A stretch of 64,000 nt of DNA from Annona cherimola (taxonomy: Eukaryota; Streptophyta; Magnoliopsida; Magnoliales; Annonaceae): contig CM059972.1 in the NCBI GenBank assembly GCA_030490835.1, positions 17,213,764 through 17,277,763 of the forward strand. The letters are read 5' to 3'. Position 1 is the stretch's first letter. Each line of letters begins with the position of its first letter. The position numbers and the translations under genes were made by a program. Shown here in pieces: positions 1 to 12,509 of this stretch. The notes under the pieces were generated by a model that ran no database searches, was not told where the DNA came from, and saw only the letters and a program-made list of their open reading frames with translations.

Positions 1-319
1 CAGTAGAAAAGGCGTGAAGAGTAATTTTTTTAAAAAAAACTGTTGGACCTGTATCGTAATGTAAATTGGGAATAAGTATTTTGTTGAAATCACTTAAGAC
101 GTTAGATTATCTCGGCGATGAGCTGTCCATGCCTGCCATGCCGTACTCTTGTTGTCCATCATTCATCCATGAGTAATATGTTATTATTATAATATAAATT
201 ATATATTTTATATAAATGCAAATTCAAGTTCGGGTTGAAAATCTCAGAGTTTCAACACTGCATTTTTTCGGGTTCGGCGGGCCGGGTTCGGGTCGAACCC
301 GGCCCAAGTTGCACCCCTA
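1..319. mobile_element. Right end of a hAT-like non-autonomous element
   Basis: Positions 240-319 hold the CGGGTTCGGGT / GAACCCGGCCC alternation and end in GCACCCCTA. This is the inverse of the TAGGGGTGC terminus seen on other hAT-like elements in this window. The left end lies outside the window or cannot be recognised. No coding capacity is visible. Confidence 0.45.
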
Positions 320-1091
320 ATCCAATATGAACTTTTGTATTGAACATTTAGTAGAAGAGGACATAAGCTATGAAGCTAGGCCACTTTTTAATCTTGGGAG
401 TGCCTTTTGGTAATAATATAAAATTAATGATATGAAAAAATGAAAATAGATTTGTAAGGATTTATCGGACAATTAATGAAGAATAATACTTCCACCTCCA
501 ACTTTATTTTTTCCATTTTCAAGTTTAACTGGAAATGTTTTCTTCAAATCAGTTTTTTAAAAAACATATGCTAAAAGTGGAATATCTTCGTTTACGCTAT
601 GGAAGTAATTTTAAAAAATCTATTTTATTTTTCGCTCTTAACATGATTCATTTCACAATAATATTTGAAACCGTTTAACGAAAACATGTATGTAAAATCT
701 ATAGATGGTTGAAATTTTGGTAGATTTATCTATTTTCAAATAATTCCAATTTCATGATCTATCTAATTCTTTCAGCAAGTTAAAATTTATCTTCAAATTG
801 TATTTAAAATGATGAATGCGTTTTCTTGAAATTTGGTGGGGTTTCAAACAGAAAATTCCAGAATACTGTGTCATGTTCCCAAGTGGAATCATTGGCTTCG
901 GATTTAGGAAATTTCTGGCTGGGTGGGCTTTCGAGAAACTTGTAACCCCGCGATCCGGTCCACAGCCTTTCCGTTTAAATAGTGCGTCGACAGCCCAACC
1001 TGTTCGTCCTGCATTTTTCCCGTCTCCCCGTTTTCCTTCCTCATGCTCCTGTAACCGTCTTTCTTCCCGCCACATTTCCTTCAAAGCCGTG
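320..1091. other. Upstream region of the ABC1-type kinase gene
   Basis: AT-rich intergenic DNA that becomes GC-richer after about 930. A TATA-like TTTAAATA lies at 974-981, about 115 bp before the chosen ATG, and could be the core promoter. An ATG at 816 is in frame with the gene, but the codons between 816 and 1092 do not look like a conserved N-terminus. Confidence 0.4.
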
Positions 1092-1299
1092 ATGGCCACT
1101 TTTCGACGGCTTTTCAAATTTCCTGCCAAGATAAAGAAGCCTCTTTACCTCATCACGGCCGCCACCGCCGTCGGTGCTGTTGCCCACCAATCAAACCCTA
1201 ATTTGGCTGCTTCTTCCCTCGAGGAACCAGTTCTCCCTTTTTCTTTCGTCACTGTCGGATTCCAAGCAGTTGTCCGATCCTCCCGAGCTCTTTACACTG

Positions 1300-1349
<50 letters not shown>

Positions 1350-4300
1350 TCATCTTTATTTCATTCCTGTGCATCCGCACCATTCCCTAGCTAGCACACT
1401 GCAGACGGACCTCTCTTGAAAGATTTCTTGCTTCGGATGGTGCTAGAAGATGCAATCTTTTTTTCCAAATGTTTGCCGACTGCGACTTTCATTCTCTTTT
1501 TCAGCATGTACTCACCAACAGCTTGAGAAAAACGATTGTTTTAGTTGTGGCGTTGCTTGTAGGATGGGCAATTTGCGGTTAGACGCATTTCACAACTTGA
1601 ACACTGAGTATATTCTGTTCCGGATTTCGAATGAGTTATTTTCTTCTTCTTCTTCTTCTTCTTCTTCTTCTTCTTCATTATTATTATTATTATAGAAAGC
1701 TCTATAGTAAATAATATTCAATGTCTCAATTTTGCAGATTGCTTTCAATGTTGTTGACTACAAGTATTCTTTGCATGGGTTATCATCTGAATCAGGAGAA
1801 TATCAGAGTAAAATATCCGAGGTATCTTCCTTACTGCTGGGATTTTTTCGGTGTAGTACAATTTCACAATGCATTGCGCACAGAGTACGTGTGTGATTTT
1901 AACGTGTATGGGTATATTCATTGTTGTAAAAATCCTATCACTTATGATTCTGGTTGAATCTTGTCCAACTCCGACTTCTGGAATCCATTTTGATTAAGTC
2001 TTGTGGTTTAATGCTTTTATTCTCGTGATTTTTACTCTGGCACACAATTAATTACTAAATTCACAGTCCTTGATGAGTTGGCAAAACTTGCAGAAATTTT
2101 TTCGGTGTTCATATCTTTATCCATTCCAAAATAATTTTGGGTGCTCATTAAATTGTTATCTTTTTATCTCTTAGCTTTCCATGCAACAGAAGTGTCCTTG
2201 AAGACAGTTTTATGGATTATAAATGCAATATCTATCCTATTTGCTTTTAGCTTTGAACTCTTGTTGTGTTTGTCAAAGATTTTATTATATGTTGCCCTAA
2301 AAAAAAGATTTTATTGTATGCTCTCATCACGATGATGATTCAATTCTTTGTCTAATAAAAAGAAAAGAACATACAAAGCTTTAATTTTTACTGTTTGTTT
2401 TTAGATTGAATTTTATAGCTACATACTTAGAGCATGATATTAGTTGATGCTAAATACTTCTGTTTAATAATTTTGATGTTGTGACTACGACACACATGTA
2501 CAACTGCCTATAGAATTTGCTCTATGTGAATTTATTTCCAAAAAAGGTAGTGTTAGTACATATGATTTATGCTAGCTTATATTGAGATTGATGAGTTTTG
2601 TAAGTGCCTGTGTAGTAATGAGCAAAAAAGGTAGCATGATTTCTGTGAAGAAGTTATATTAACTATAGAGAAACAGAATATTGATGATGGAAGAAATATA
2701 TGTTTGATTGTAGAAAAGATTAGAATTGATGATTCTGAAGATATGCTCTTGACTGAGAACTTTTTATCTTATTTGGATAATAGTGAAAGAAGATAAATGT
2801 CTTCTCTAGTAGAAGGGAAACAAGTTCCTTTCCTTTTATACTGAGCCAAACACCACTTCAGGTAGCAAAAGGCCTAAAAACATGTTGGCCATTTGTTAAT
2901 TTCTGTGGATGAAACTAAAAGCACCAATATATCCAAAATTTTTGGGTTTCAAGACAATATTAAACATATATGACATTGAAAAATATCCATTTGTTTGTAT
3001 CTTATGGTTTTTGGTTTCTTCTGGCATTTTAGGTTCATCTGCGCTCAGCCAAAAGGATTTTGAAATTGTGTGAAGTCAATAAAGGTTTCTATGTGAAAGC
3101 GGGTCAGTTTGTAGCATCTTTGCGACCTGTCCCAAAGGAATATTCGTCTACTCTTGCTTCACTGCAAGACCAGGTTTCATTAATTGAGCATGTTTTCAGT
3201 GCATTTGGTTGTAGTGGAACATAAGTATCCTGTTAATGTATCCCAATGTTCTAGGCAATCCCATGTCCCTTCAAAGCTATCAAAAAAGTACTACACAGAA
3301 ACCTGGGCAAGGACCTATCTAACTTGTGAGTTGCTTGCCAACAATGTTGTTCTCATGAAACATTTCGTTAAAATATTAAAATTCCATCATTTGCAGTATA
3401 TTTTTGCTTATTGAAAACTAAAAAGTTGAATGGAAATTAGAGAGTTGTGTGAAAAATATGTATAGTAAATGCGTATGTAGTGCGCATGATTTGGCTGAAG
3501 GATCTCTTATGTCAACACCAGATTCTTGTCATTTGACGAACAACCAATAGCTGCAGCATCAATTGCTCAAGTACATCATGCACGATTGAAAGATCATCAG
3601 GAAGTGGCGATTAAGGTATCAGTGGAAGATGGAACATGTAAAATTTTTCCTTTTATTTATACATCATTGCTCATTTTTATTGATTCTTCCCTCTTAAATC
3701 TCATTTGCATGTCTACACTAATGGACTATTTTCATAATTGTTATTCATAGCTACTAATGCACTTTGAGATTATTGGATGGAATGTAATTATTCAATCCCA
3801 TTTTTCATGTGAGAGTGAATACGAGATTAGTTAATTGCAATACTGAAATCAATTTGATTTCCTCTTATCTGATTTGTAAGTTTTTTTCCCATGTCCGGAG
3901 TCTCTGGTCCCATGGATATTTCCCATCCTTCCAGTTCTAGATCTCCACTGTTCTGCCCGTTGAGACATCTTGCAATTTCTGCCCATGATATTAATGGTTT
4001 TTCCACGGTGTTTCCACTTGTAAACCGTCTGAATACATCATCCATGTTCCAATCAGATGATATCTCCAAGGCTGCAGGCTGAAATGTTTACTTATTTGGA
4101 ACCAATAAAAGAAAAAAAACAGCACAGCTTATCCAATACTGTTACACCTACCGTTCTTTGTGTTTGCATTGTTGTAAACACCATAGTTGATGTCGCCAAT
4201 ATTATCAACAGTATTAGAAAGCGGCAGTGCTTATTCAAGGAAAAGAAAGGGGCACGGGGGAAGGGAAACACAAGGAACTTTATTGCATAAGGCAAACTTA

Positions 4301-7300
4301 TGGTACAGATAGCATTTGAAATGCTACTGATAATATTGCGTATAGCTGGAAAACTATCCATCCTAGGTTAATTTCCCGGGTACCGTTTCTTTGGTCTAAA
4401 ACAACTTATGCTCCATTAGTTAGGCAAAATTTTCAATCTCTAGAGTTATTCCTTAAGCTTATTACAAATAAAAAAAATTTCTTCTATGTTCGCATGTGCA
4501 TGTGCTTTCATTGCAAGACTTAGTTTTTTGCCGACGAAAAAGCATGATGAAATAGAAATTAAAACAAAAGCTATGAAGCCTAACAATGTACCATAGAAGA
4601 GAACTATGGGTGTCAAAAGGAAGAACAATATAAACTATCTACAACCATGTAGTCCACATCTACCATCACTTATATACATAAGATTTCAAGAATGAACAAA
4701 AGATGCATGCTTGGCTAGCTCATTGACCATGCTACTGTCCTGCTATATTGGAATATCTTGACTTGCAAATATGCACACCTCTTTAAAGATGCAAACCAAG
4801 CATCAGAGAACTTTGCCAAAGCCAAAGATAGAAATTTACGCGTCCCCTTCATTAATGGCTGTTAGAAAATTTAATATCCACAATCATCTCAACGACTTAA
4901 TTTGGTTAAAGAACTTATGTGGAAGTTCCTTTAATACAGCAGGAGGCTACTTTCAAACATGCTTGACCCTCACAACCAGGTTTTAAGGATTTAAAAGTTT
5001 ATGTCAAACATCACCGGCAAGTTAAAGTGATTGCTGTAACTATTCCTTATCTATTCAAATAATTTGAAGTGATTTTCTGACAGACCTGTAATAAGAATAT
5101 ATTATTGCTTCCTTGCATTGACAGATTTTTCATTTGAAATGTATGATGTTGCTGAATGGGTAGAAAGGCTTCCAAAATTGCATTTGAAAGGCTTATGAAT
5201 TGAGTTTTTTTCCCCCAAATGCTGACTCTCTTTGTAAGAAAAATCTTGGTTCTAGTACTGTAATCTTAAGTTGTCTTGCTTTGACTTTGAAAACAGCATT
5301 TCTGCTTTCTTTTTTCCTTGTGCATGCACATATGGACCTGCATTTTTTTGCTGCTAATGGATTTGCAATTGTCCAATGTGCATGAAGCATCTATTTACTC
5401 TTTTAAGAGCATTACCTGGTCCAATTGAAAGAATGGAGAATTTTATTCTATCTACTCAAATTTAGCAGATGGTCGTCTTTTGAAAATGACTAGGAACAGT
5501 TAGGTGTGGGCAATGTAGATGATAGTTTATATTAATGACTATCTTTCTAACCGGTATTGTTCATTTGTGGAGCCTAGGTACAATACCCAAACCTAGAGAT
5601 CCAGATGGATATAGATCTTACAACTATGGCTATTCTCTCAGATGCTGTTACCAAGGTATGAGGCCTATTTATATTTCTTACTGCTTCCATGACTTTTGCC
5701 ACCGACATGTTACCCTATATTCATTCTTGTGATGGTCGTCAAGCATGTTGGTCTCAAATTTCAAGGTGAAAATTCCTTGCATTCAATATTCTAGAGTAAA
5801 TAAAGGATCCGCGCATCATCTAAAGCGTGCAGATGTATGAATCCTGTTCAGCATTGAACTTTAACAATTTTAGCAAGTACACAAAGAACACCACTGAAGA
5901 AGTTAGCATCTGGAGCAGGCAGTCGATATATTGTAATTCAGAATTAATACACCTAACAGTGACATGCACAAAGGATGTAATTCAAGATCTCTCTTTATTA
6001 AAAACTTTATCTTGCTGCTTATAGATACAGTCCAACGCTTGGTATGACTAGAAGAGCCCTTCATACCTAGACAGACGCAAACCTAAATCATGTAACTTGG
6101 CATTCAACCAACTGTTGGGACTTGCTCTTCACTATCCTGCACTTCTTTGCATTACTCTGTATGATCTGTCAACCTCCTACTTGCTTGTAAAATTCTTTAT
6201 GAGCTTCTACCATATTCTGAGGCACTAAAAAATGTGTCTGCTTGCAAAAGTGTCTTTTATGTCAATAGTTTTAAGTCTATCAAAAATTGTTAGGTCCAAA
6301 GATTAGAATGGTGAATATTTTCGCAGCATGATCATACACTCTCAACCCATTAGGATTGTTACAATATTCCAGTGAACGAAAATCTGAAGTAAGGCTTTCA
6401 AGATTTCCCATGAACCTATAATTTGGAAAATGCATCAATGAAAACAACATTGTTATGGGACGATAGGAGGATTAACCTCAACTTGGAGGCTTATAAGGGA
6501 AGGTTACCATGTGCATACAAAACCTAAGATAAATGGTGAGCTACATTAGTTTGGACTGTTATCTTTAAGAAGGCATTTTCAGCCTTTGCATCTAAAGAAA
6601 CTCAAGTAAGGAAGCCCATGCATGTTAGTTTGAAAAGGAAGTTCATACTCAAAAGATGTTAGAAATTAGTTATATGTGCCAGAAATTTATGGAGATGCAT
6701 TTGATTGTCATAAACCAGAGCACAGCAAAAATTCTCTATGTATGTAAATGAAGACTTTCTAAATATCCCATTTGATGTGTTTTATGAATTTGGTTTTAGA
6801 TATATCGTCTGAAGCTTTGGACAAAGAGTGCTACTTAGCCTAATCATGTTGTCTGTTTTGGACTATACTTTCTAGCCTTTAGAAGCACTATTTAATTCTT
6901 CTCTTCAGATTTTTCCTGAATACAGATTCAGTTGGATAGTATCAGAATTTGAGAAGGCAATTACTTTGGAACTTGGTGAGTAGGATGCATAAGGATGTTC
7001 TTGTTGATCATAATTTGCAGTATTTATTGTCCCTTCCCCTTCCAAATGTATTGCAAATAGAAAATTCCTTTACATCTCTGATTTCTTCTTCTTCTTCTTG
7101 TTTGAATCTGTACTTGCTAAAGATCATATAGCGATGTAATCAGCACAATGAAATAGTGGAATTCGTTTTAATCTTATCCTTTCGTCACTTGTTTCTGTTC
7201 ATATAGAAGACCAAGAAAATCCTAAAAGTTATCTGTCGATTTTTTTTTCTTTTTCTTCTGCAAGAGGAATTATACACAGTTCTATCACACTACTGAGTTT

Positions 7301-10300
7301 CACGCAGATCTGATATCCCTAGTGTGTTGTTCTTCTACCAATGTTTCATAGATGTCACAAACTTTAGACAGTTTTTTATTACCTGGTATTTGGTTTGGAA
7401 ACAGATGGTTTTAAAAGAAGATGTTCAGGTAAAATGATAGAATCTCTAATATTTATGTGCATAATTTGCACACTGATTCTAAATGGACTTTAGTTGTTGA
7501 TGATCCCTGTCATGTACTGGGAATTCTTATGGCACGTCTGCAGATTTCATTCTAGAAGCAAAGAACTCTGAGAGAACTGCCACGAACTTTAAAGACAACA
7601 TGGCCCTCACTATTCCTCGGGTATTTTGGGTATGTCCATGCTCTGAAGGACTGTAAATTCTTTATTTACAACTAACCTGTTCACAATTTTTGTGCAGTTA
7701 GTCTATATTCTTTACCATCTCTCTAGATTTTGCTGATCGATTTGCTAGCGAGGGAATATGTGAATTCTATTATGATTCTGTTTCAAAACTAATTATCGTT
7801 AAATTTTATTCAGGATTTGACAACAAGCCAGGTTTTGACAATGGAGTACTGTGATGGTCACAAGGTGTGGCTGTTGAAATATCTACTCATTTGTGCATTG
7901 CTTTCGGGATATGAATGTGTACACCTTTTACTGACTAAAATTGTGGGAAAATGACAATAGGTTTTCTTTCTTTCTTTGTATTCAAATTGTTCTTGTTCGG
8001 AATTGGAAAACTAGACAGATCTAACTAGTATCAATTTTGAATCTTAGAGGTGATATCGATAATCGAATTCGTATGAGATAATTTATTGGACACTTCCAAA
8101 AAGATGCTATTTGAGATAATATTAGAGGTAATATCAACAAAACCAAACACTTGTTTAAACTTTAAACCTAACCAGAGAAGCAACTGGTTTGGTTCCAACC
8201 ATACCAGCGTAAAATGCTCTACTATAGGGGTACTAGTGATGCATTTGTGTCATCCAAATTATTCGTTTTCCATATAGCACTTATTATGGTATTACCATCT
8301 GATATTTGAAAGTGCATCAAGCTATAAGAAAGAAAACCTCAAAAAACTTGAAAGTTCGAAACATGATTAAAGCAACATATATAGTGGTGTGTACATATCT
8401 AGAGTCTATAAGAGAACCTATCCTTATTGTTGGGATAGCTTGGATTTTGGCTGTTATGTTTATCCAATCAGAACAAAAGAATTCGTGGTTTTTAATGACT
8501 CACTCATTACTCTGAATTTTATCCCAAAAGTTAATTCCTCAACCATACAGGTGGATGATGTGCAATTTTTAACGGAGATGGGAATAAGTCCAGCAAAGGT
8601 TGGTTTCTACCTCTTGCTAGTGATGTTTCACCTGATCTTTCATGTGCTATTTGAACAACAGATTTCAAATTTTGCATTCACTGAATCATAGCTTTTCACT
8701 GCTTCTTGACAGTAAGATTTTGTTTCCTCAAGGTGAGAGACTAGTCTTTATCTTTTTTCGATTGAACTACATGATATTTTCTGAGAAAAAGGAAGTTCGA
8801 AATCAGCTTTCCTAAAATGGAATAATTATTCTTTTGAAATAGAAGTCATTGTTTTCTAAATGCGTTATCAAGGTACTTTACCAAGCAATTTCCATCAAGA
8901 AGTTACTCAACTTAAAAGAGGGTTTCATAAAGTTGCTCTTGCGACCTTTCCAGAACCTCCTAACAGCCATGTGAAACAGGGACTGAATGTCATTTTAGTT
9001 TCCTTGAGATGAAAACTGCCTCCCAATCACCATTGCTCTGCTATTTGATATTATGTTGGAAATGTTGTTTTAATTGCTTTGTAGGTTTCCAAAGAATTGA
9101 TGGAAATATTTGCTGAAATGATATGCGTACATGGTTTTCTGCATGGAGATCCACATCCTGGTAATATATTGGTTTCTCCAAGAGGTCCTGAAGGCTTCTC
9201 ATTGGGTATGCGTTGAATACAGACTTCATTGCCGATCCATATTTTGAGTCATATTTAAGAGTAATTTCTGATCTACAGACTTAAAATGCAGTTCTTTTAG
9301 ATCATGGTATCTATAAAGAGTTGGATGAAGGCTTCAGATTGAAGTATTGTCAACTGTGGAAAGCCCTTATTTTTCAGGAAAGGCAAAAAATACAGCAACT
9401 AGCTGAACAATTTGGTGTAGGGAATTATGCAAAATACTTTCCGGTTATTTTCACTGGGAGAACTATTGACAGGTGATTGAAACTGATCATGTTTTTGTCA
9501 TTTCAACTTTGTTTATTAAATTTTGAGAGTTGAGTTACCTGAAAATCTGGTTATTTGAGATGTATCACTGGTGATTATACTGAATATATTCTAGCCATTT
9601 GCGTGGTGTTTGTCAAAAATTGAGAGACTAATCACTAGCATGCAAAAGTTTGCATGACCTCGTAAGAGAATCTATATGCATTTTGCAACCAGTAACTTAT
9701 GAGACGAGATGTAGAGACGGCATATCACATCAATTCAGCGCATAAAGGTGCAAATGGGCTAAACTTGTCATCTTGTGGGTTTCATTATGATCATCATTGT
9801 TGTCACTTAGATCTTAGAGGTTCAGTTATTCACATTAGAGAATTGACATTGAGTTTATTCAAATTGCTTTTAGAGAACTAAAGGAAGGCTCAAGAAAACA
9901 TGGCTAGAAGTAACTATGAAGGTATGAAAAAATTGGAGCTTACCAAAAATATAATGCATGACTAACAAGAATGACACAACAGTATCTTGCAGTTAATCCC
10001 ACATAGGTTGAAAACAAATTATGGTGATATTTACTTCTTTAAATAATCATTTTTCTTCTTTTATCGGATTGATTATGACAGCACAGATCTTCAAATTGGT
10101 AGCATTCTTATGCATTGGCATAGAATGATAGGAAGTCATATTTGAGTAATTATTCCTTTTTACTGTTTTGCATGAACATTATGAGTGTTGCAGTAAACTG
10201 ACAACATCCCCACAGTGACATTTTACCCTCATTTTCTGAACATCACTGATCAGTAAATCGGCACTTTGGAGAGGGATGTCAAAGCAGGAGCAAAAGAGTC

Positions 10301-11565
10301 TGAAGCAGGAACTGAGATCTTTAAAGATGGATGATGTATCTTCATTTATGGAATTACTGCCTCCTGACTTCTTTACAATATTGCGGACTGAGTAAGGAAG
10401 CATTGCCCTAGAGGCCTTGATATGATAAATTTAAAACCTCCACTATTTCACGTCCTTTTTGTTCTTCCCATTGCAGTGGACTCTTAAGGTCAATACTTCG
10501 GAGGCTGGGTGCATCATCTCATGTTCGGTTGCTAGCATATGCAAAATATGCAGCTTATGGTCTTGTGTCCACCTCAAAATCTGATACTAGTAAAGTCCCC
10601 CAAATATCCCAAACAGGAACTAATCAGTAACGATTTTAGTCTTCATTTGAATCTTGATTATGATATATATTTTTTGATTTGTGATTATGATATTGAGTTG
10701 AATTGAAGAAACAAAGTTGCTATAGTGGAAATTTCAAAACTGTGTTTATACATCACCCATTCATGAGGATCTGCTGTTTGTCAAATTTCAATGACATGTA
10801 TTTGACATTGGACCTTTTTGCTGCCAATGAAAGTTGCATTTCCACAGTGGCTGTTCCTTTCAAAATTCAAACTTCTGCAATTCAACTAATAAGTCCACTA
10901 TCAAATACAACCTACTAATTTGTAATGTTGTCACTTATCCACATTCTGCAGTAGTAGGTTCATTGTCAAGACTCAGAGCAAGGTTGAGTTATATTCGACT
11001 GTGGGCACTTATTGGTATGTTTCTTCTGGCATTCATATTCTGTACATACTGTGTGGTTGCTTACCCGCTTGCCTATGAAAATGTAGGTTTGAGAGAATCT
11101 AATTGTGGTATTTATTAACTTGAAATGGCTGGAAGAAGCTGAGAAACATACCACTTTTTTGTAGCATAACAAAAATAATAATAATAATAATAATAATAAT
11201 AATTTTGTCCCAACATTATGAAATCAACTCATTTTATTTGAGAATTTGTCTACCGACACTATCACATTTTGCTCCAACGAAAAGCAAGAGTCTTAACTTC
11301 TTGGAAGCTTCTACATCAACTTTTACCATGTCTTACAATTAAGATTATCACATTTCATTGCCATGCATCCGTATTATATCCTGTCACGGATACTAAATGG
11401 GCAAAATATCAAATAAAATTTAGCTAACGCCATGCTTTGCATGTTTCAGAGATTTTTGACTTGCTTTTGTTGGTGGAAGAATATGGACGTTCCCTTGCTA
11501 AAATATTCAAGAGGATGCTATTCATCGCCATTAACTGTTTTTACAGTTATTCCATATTAAAGTGA
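1092..11565 (+). CDS. ABC1/UbiB-family (ADCK-like) atypical kinase, 16 exons
   Basis: Exons: 1092-1298, 1738-1821, 3033-3173, 3255-3325, 3522-3615, 5578-5655, 6909-6975, 7544-7629, 7814-7864, 8551-8598, 9085-9205, 9292-9472, 10254-10391, 10477-10589, 10952-11014, 11450-11565. All junctions are GT-AG and keep one frame of 552 codons. Family motifs appear in order: KAGQ (residues 119-122, the KxGQ motif), the alanine-rich loop AAASIAQVH (178-186), VAIK with the ATP-site lysine (199), ELD (246-248, the ExD motif), HGDPHPGN (329-336, catalytic loop) and LLDHG (351-355, metal-binding DFG equivalent). DHG instead of DFG and the FDEQPIAAAS context resemble the ADCK1/ADCK5 branch. The basic N-terminus followed by a hydrophobic stretch suggests organelle targeting, probably mitochondrial. 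Family members act in coenzyme Q or prenyl-lipid homeostasis; the substrate here is unknown. Introns 2, 5 and 6 exceed 1.2 kb and show no recognisable gene. The C-terminal two exons are the least certain. Confidence 0.93.
1304..1349 (+). repeat. (CT)n(CA)n microsatellite in kinase intron 1
   Basis: A run of about 14 CT units passes directly into about 9 CA units, starting five bases after the intron 1 donor. Confidence 0.95.
1640..1694 (+). repeat. (TTC)n(TTA)n microsatellite near the intron 1 acceptor
   Basis: About twelve TTC units are followed by about six TTA units, 44 bp before exon 2. The run could serve as part of an extended pyrimidine tract. Confidence 0.95.
11175..11203 (+). repeat. 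(AAT)n microsatellite in kinase intron 15
   Basis: Perfect run of about nine AAT units inside the last intron. Confidence 0.9.
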
Positions 11566-12509
11566 TAGTATGTTACTGAAAGCGCCTTTCAATGTGTTGT
11601 AGTTTTCTTCTGCTGGTTCTGTTTCCTTCTTTTCCACTTCCCGGTTCCTTGGTAGATGTCATTGTTGCATATTAAAGAATAATTTTCCAATCAGTGGCAT
11701 CATATAAGCATTGTAGCTTTTCAATCAGCATGTGATCTTCTTGCTCGATGATTGTTTAAATTCTGTCACATTAGAGATTTCAGTGGGCTCGAATAAACTC
11801 AGAGAGAGAGAGCTTGATCCTTGACGTACAACAACTAAATGGCTGCTGGTTATTAGGTGCAATAGGAAAGAATCTTGCGAAAGTGCTACCTATTTGGAAT
11901 CATGTCGGAATCTCTGGCTTTTTGCCTAGACACTGAGCGTAAAGGTGCTCGGTCGAATCTATTACAGACGACTAAGGAAATGAAAGCAAATGAAGATTGA
12001 ACGGAAATTACAAGGGATATTGTCAACAATATGGTGAATAAAGTTAAAATAAATTTTAGAAAAATGAAAAAAATAAAGACTAAAGCATTGATGAGGGGGG
12101 GAAAAATGAAATTTTCTAAACATATATATGTGGAAAAATCCATAAACAATGGAATTGGAATCCACTACAGAACGTCCCCCAACTTCCTTGTTCAAACAGT
12201 TTCCAGTGTCTTCTTTTGAATGCAGTCATCAGCGTTGTTGAGCTATGACAGGTGGGAATAAAACAAAGAAAAGTAATAATTATGATACTCGTGCATGTAC
12301 AAAAACGTATCCTCAACCACAGAAACGAAAAGCTGCTGGAAGGAGCACACCCTCCTAAAGCAGCAGAGAAGTGTCTCGTGGCCGAACCTGCATTCTCAGC
12401 CCTGCCATTGCGAGTGGCTGTCTATATTTCCCATGTTTGATGGATGAGATTCGAGTATTAAAAGTTTATGCCAGGGGAGAGATGGATCATGCCCTAAGAA
12501 TTTAATTGG
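11566..12509. other. Convergent intergenic region (two 3' ends)
   Basis: 944 bp separate the stop codons of the kinase gene (+) and DPB2 (-), so both 3' UTRs must lie here. A possible plus-strand poly(A) signal, AATAAA, sits near 11793. No gene or transposon is recognised. Confidence 0.6.

Noticed and set aside
816..1394. 192-codon open frame starting at 816
   Set aside because: It is in frame with the kinase, but its upstream part looks non-coding and it reads through the intron 1 donor into the CT/CA microsatellite. ATG 1092 gives a family-like N-terminus.
3827..4082. Overlapping short frames in kinase intron 5
   Set aside because: Neither strand shows a known motif, and the kinase exon chain is complete without them.
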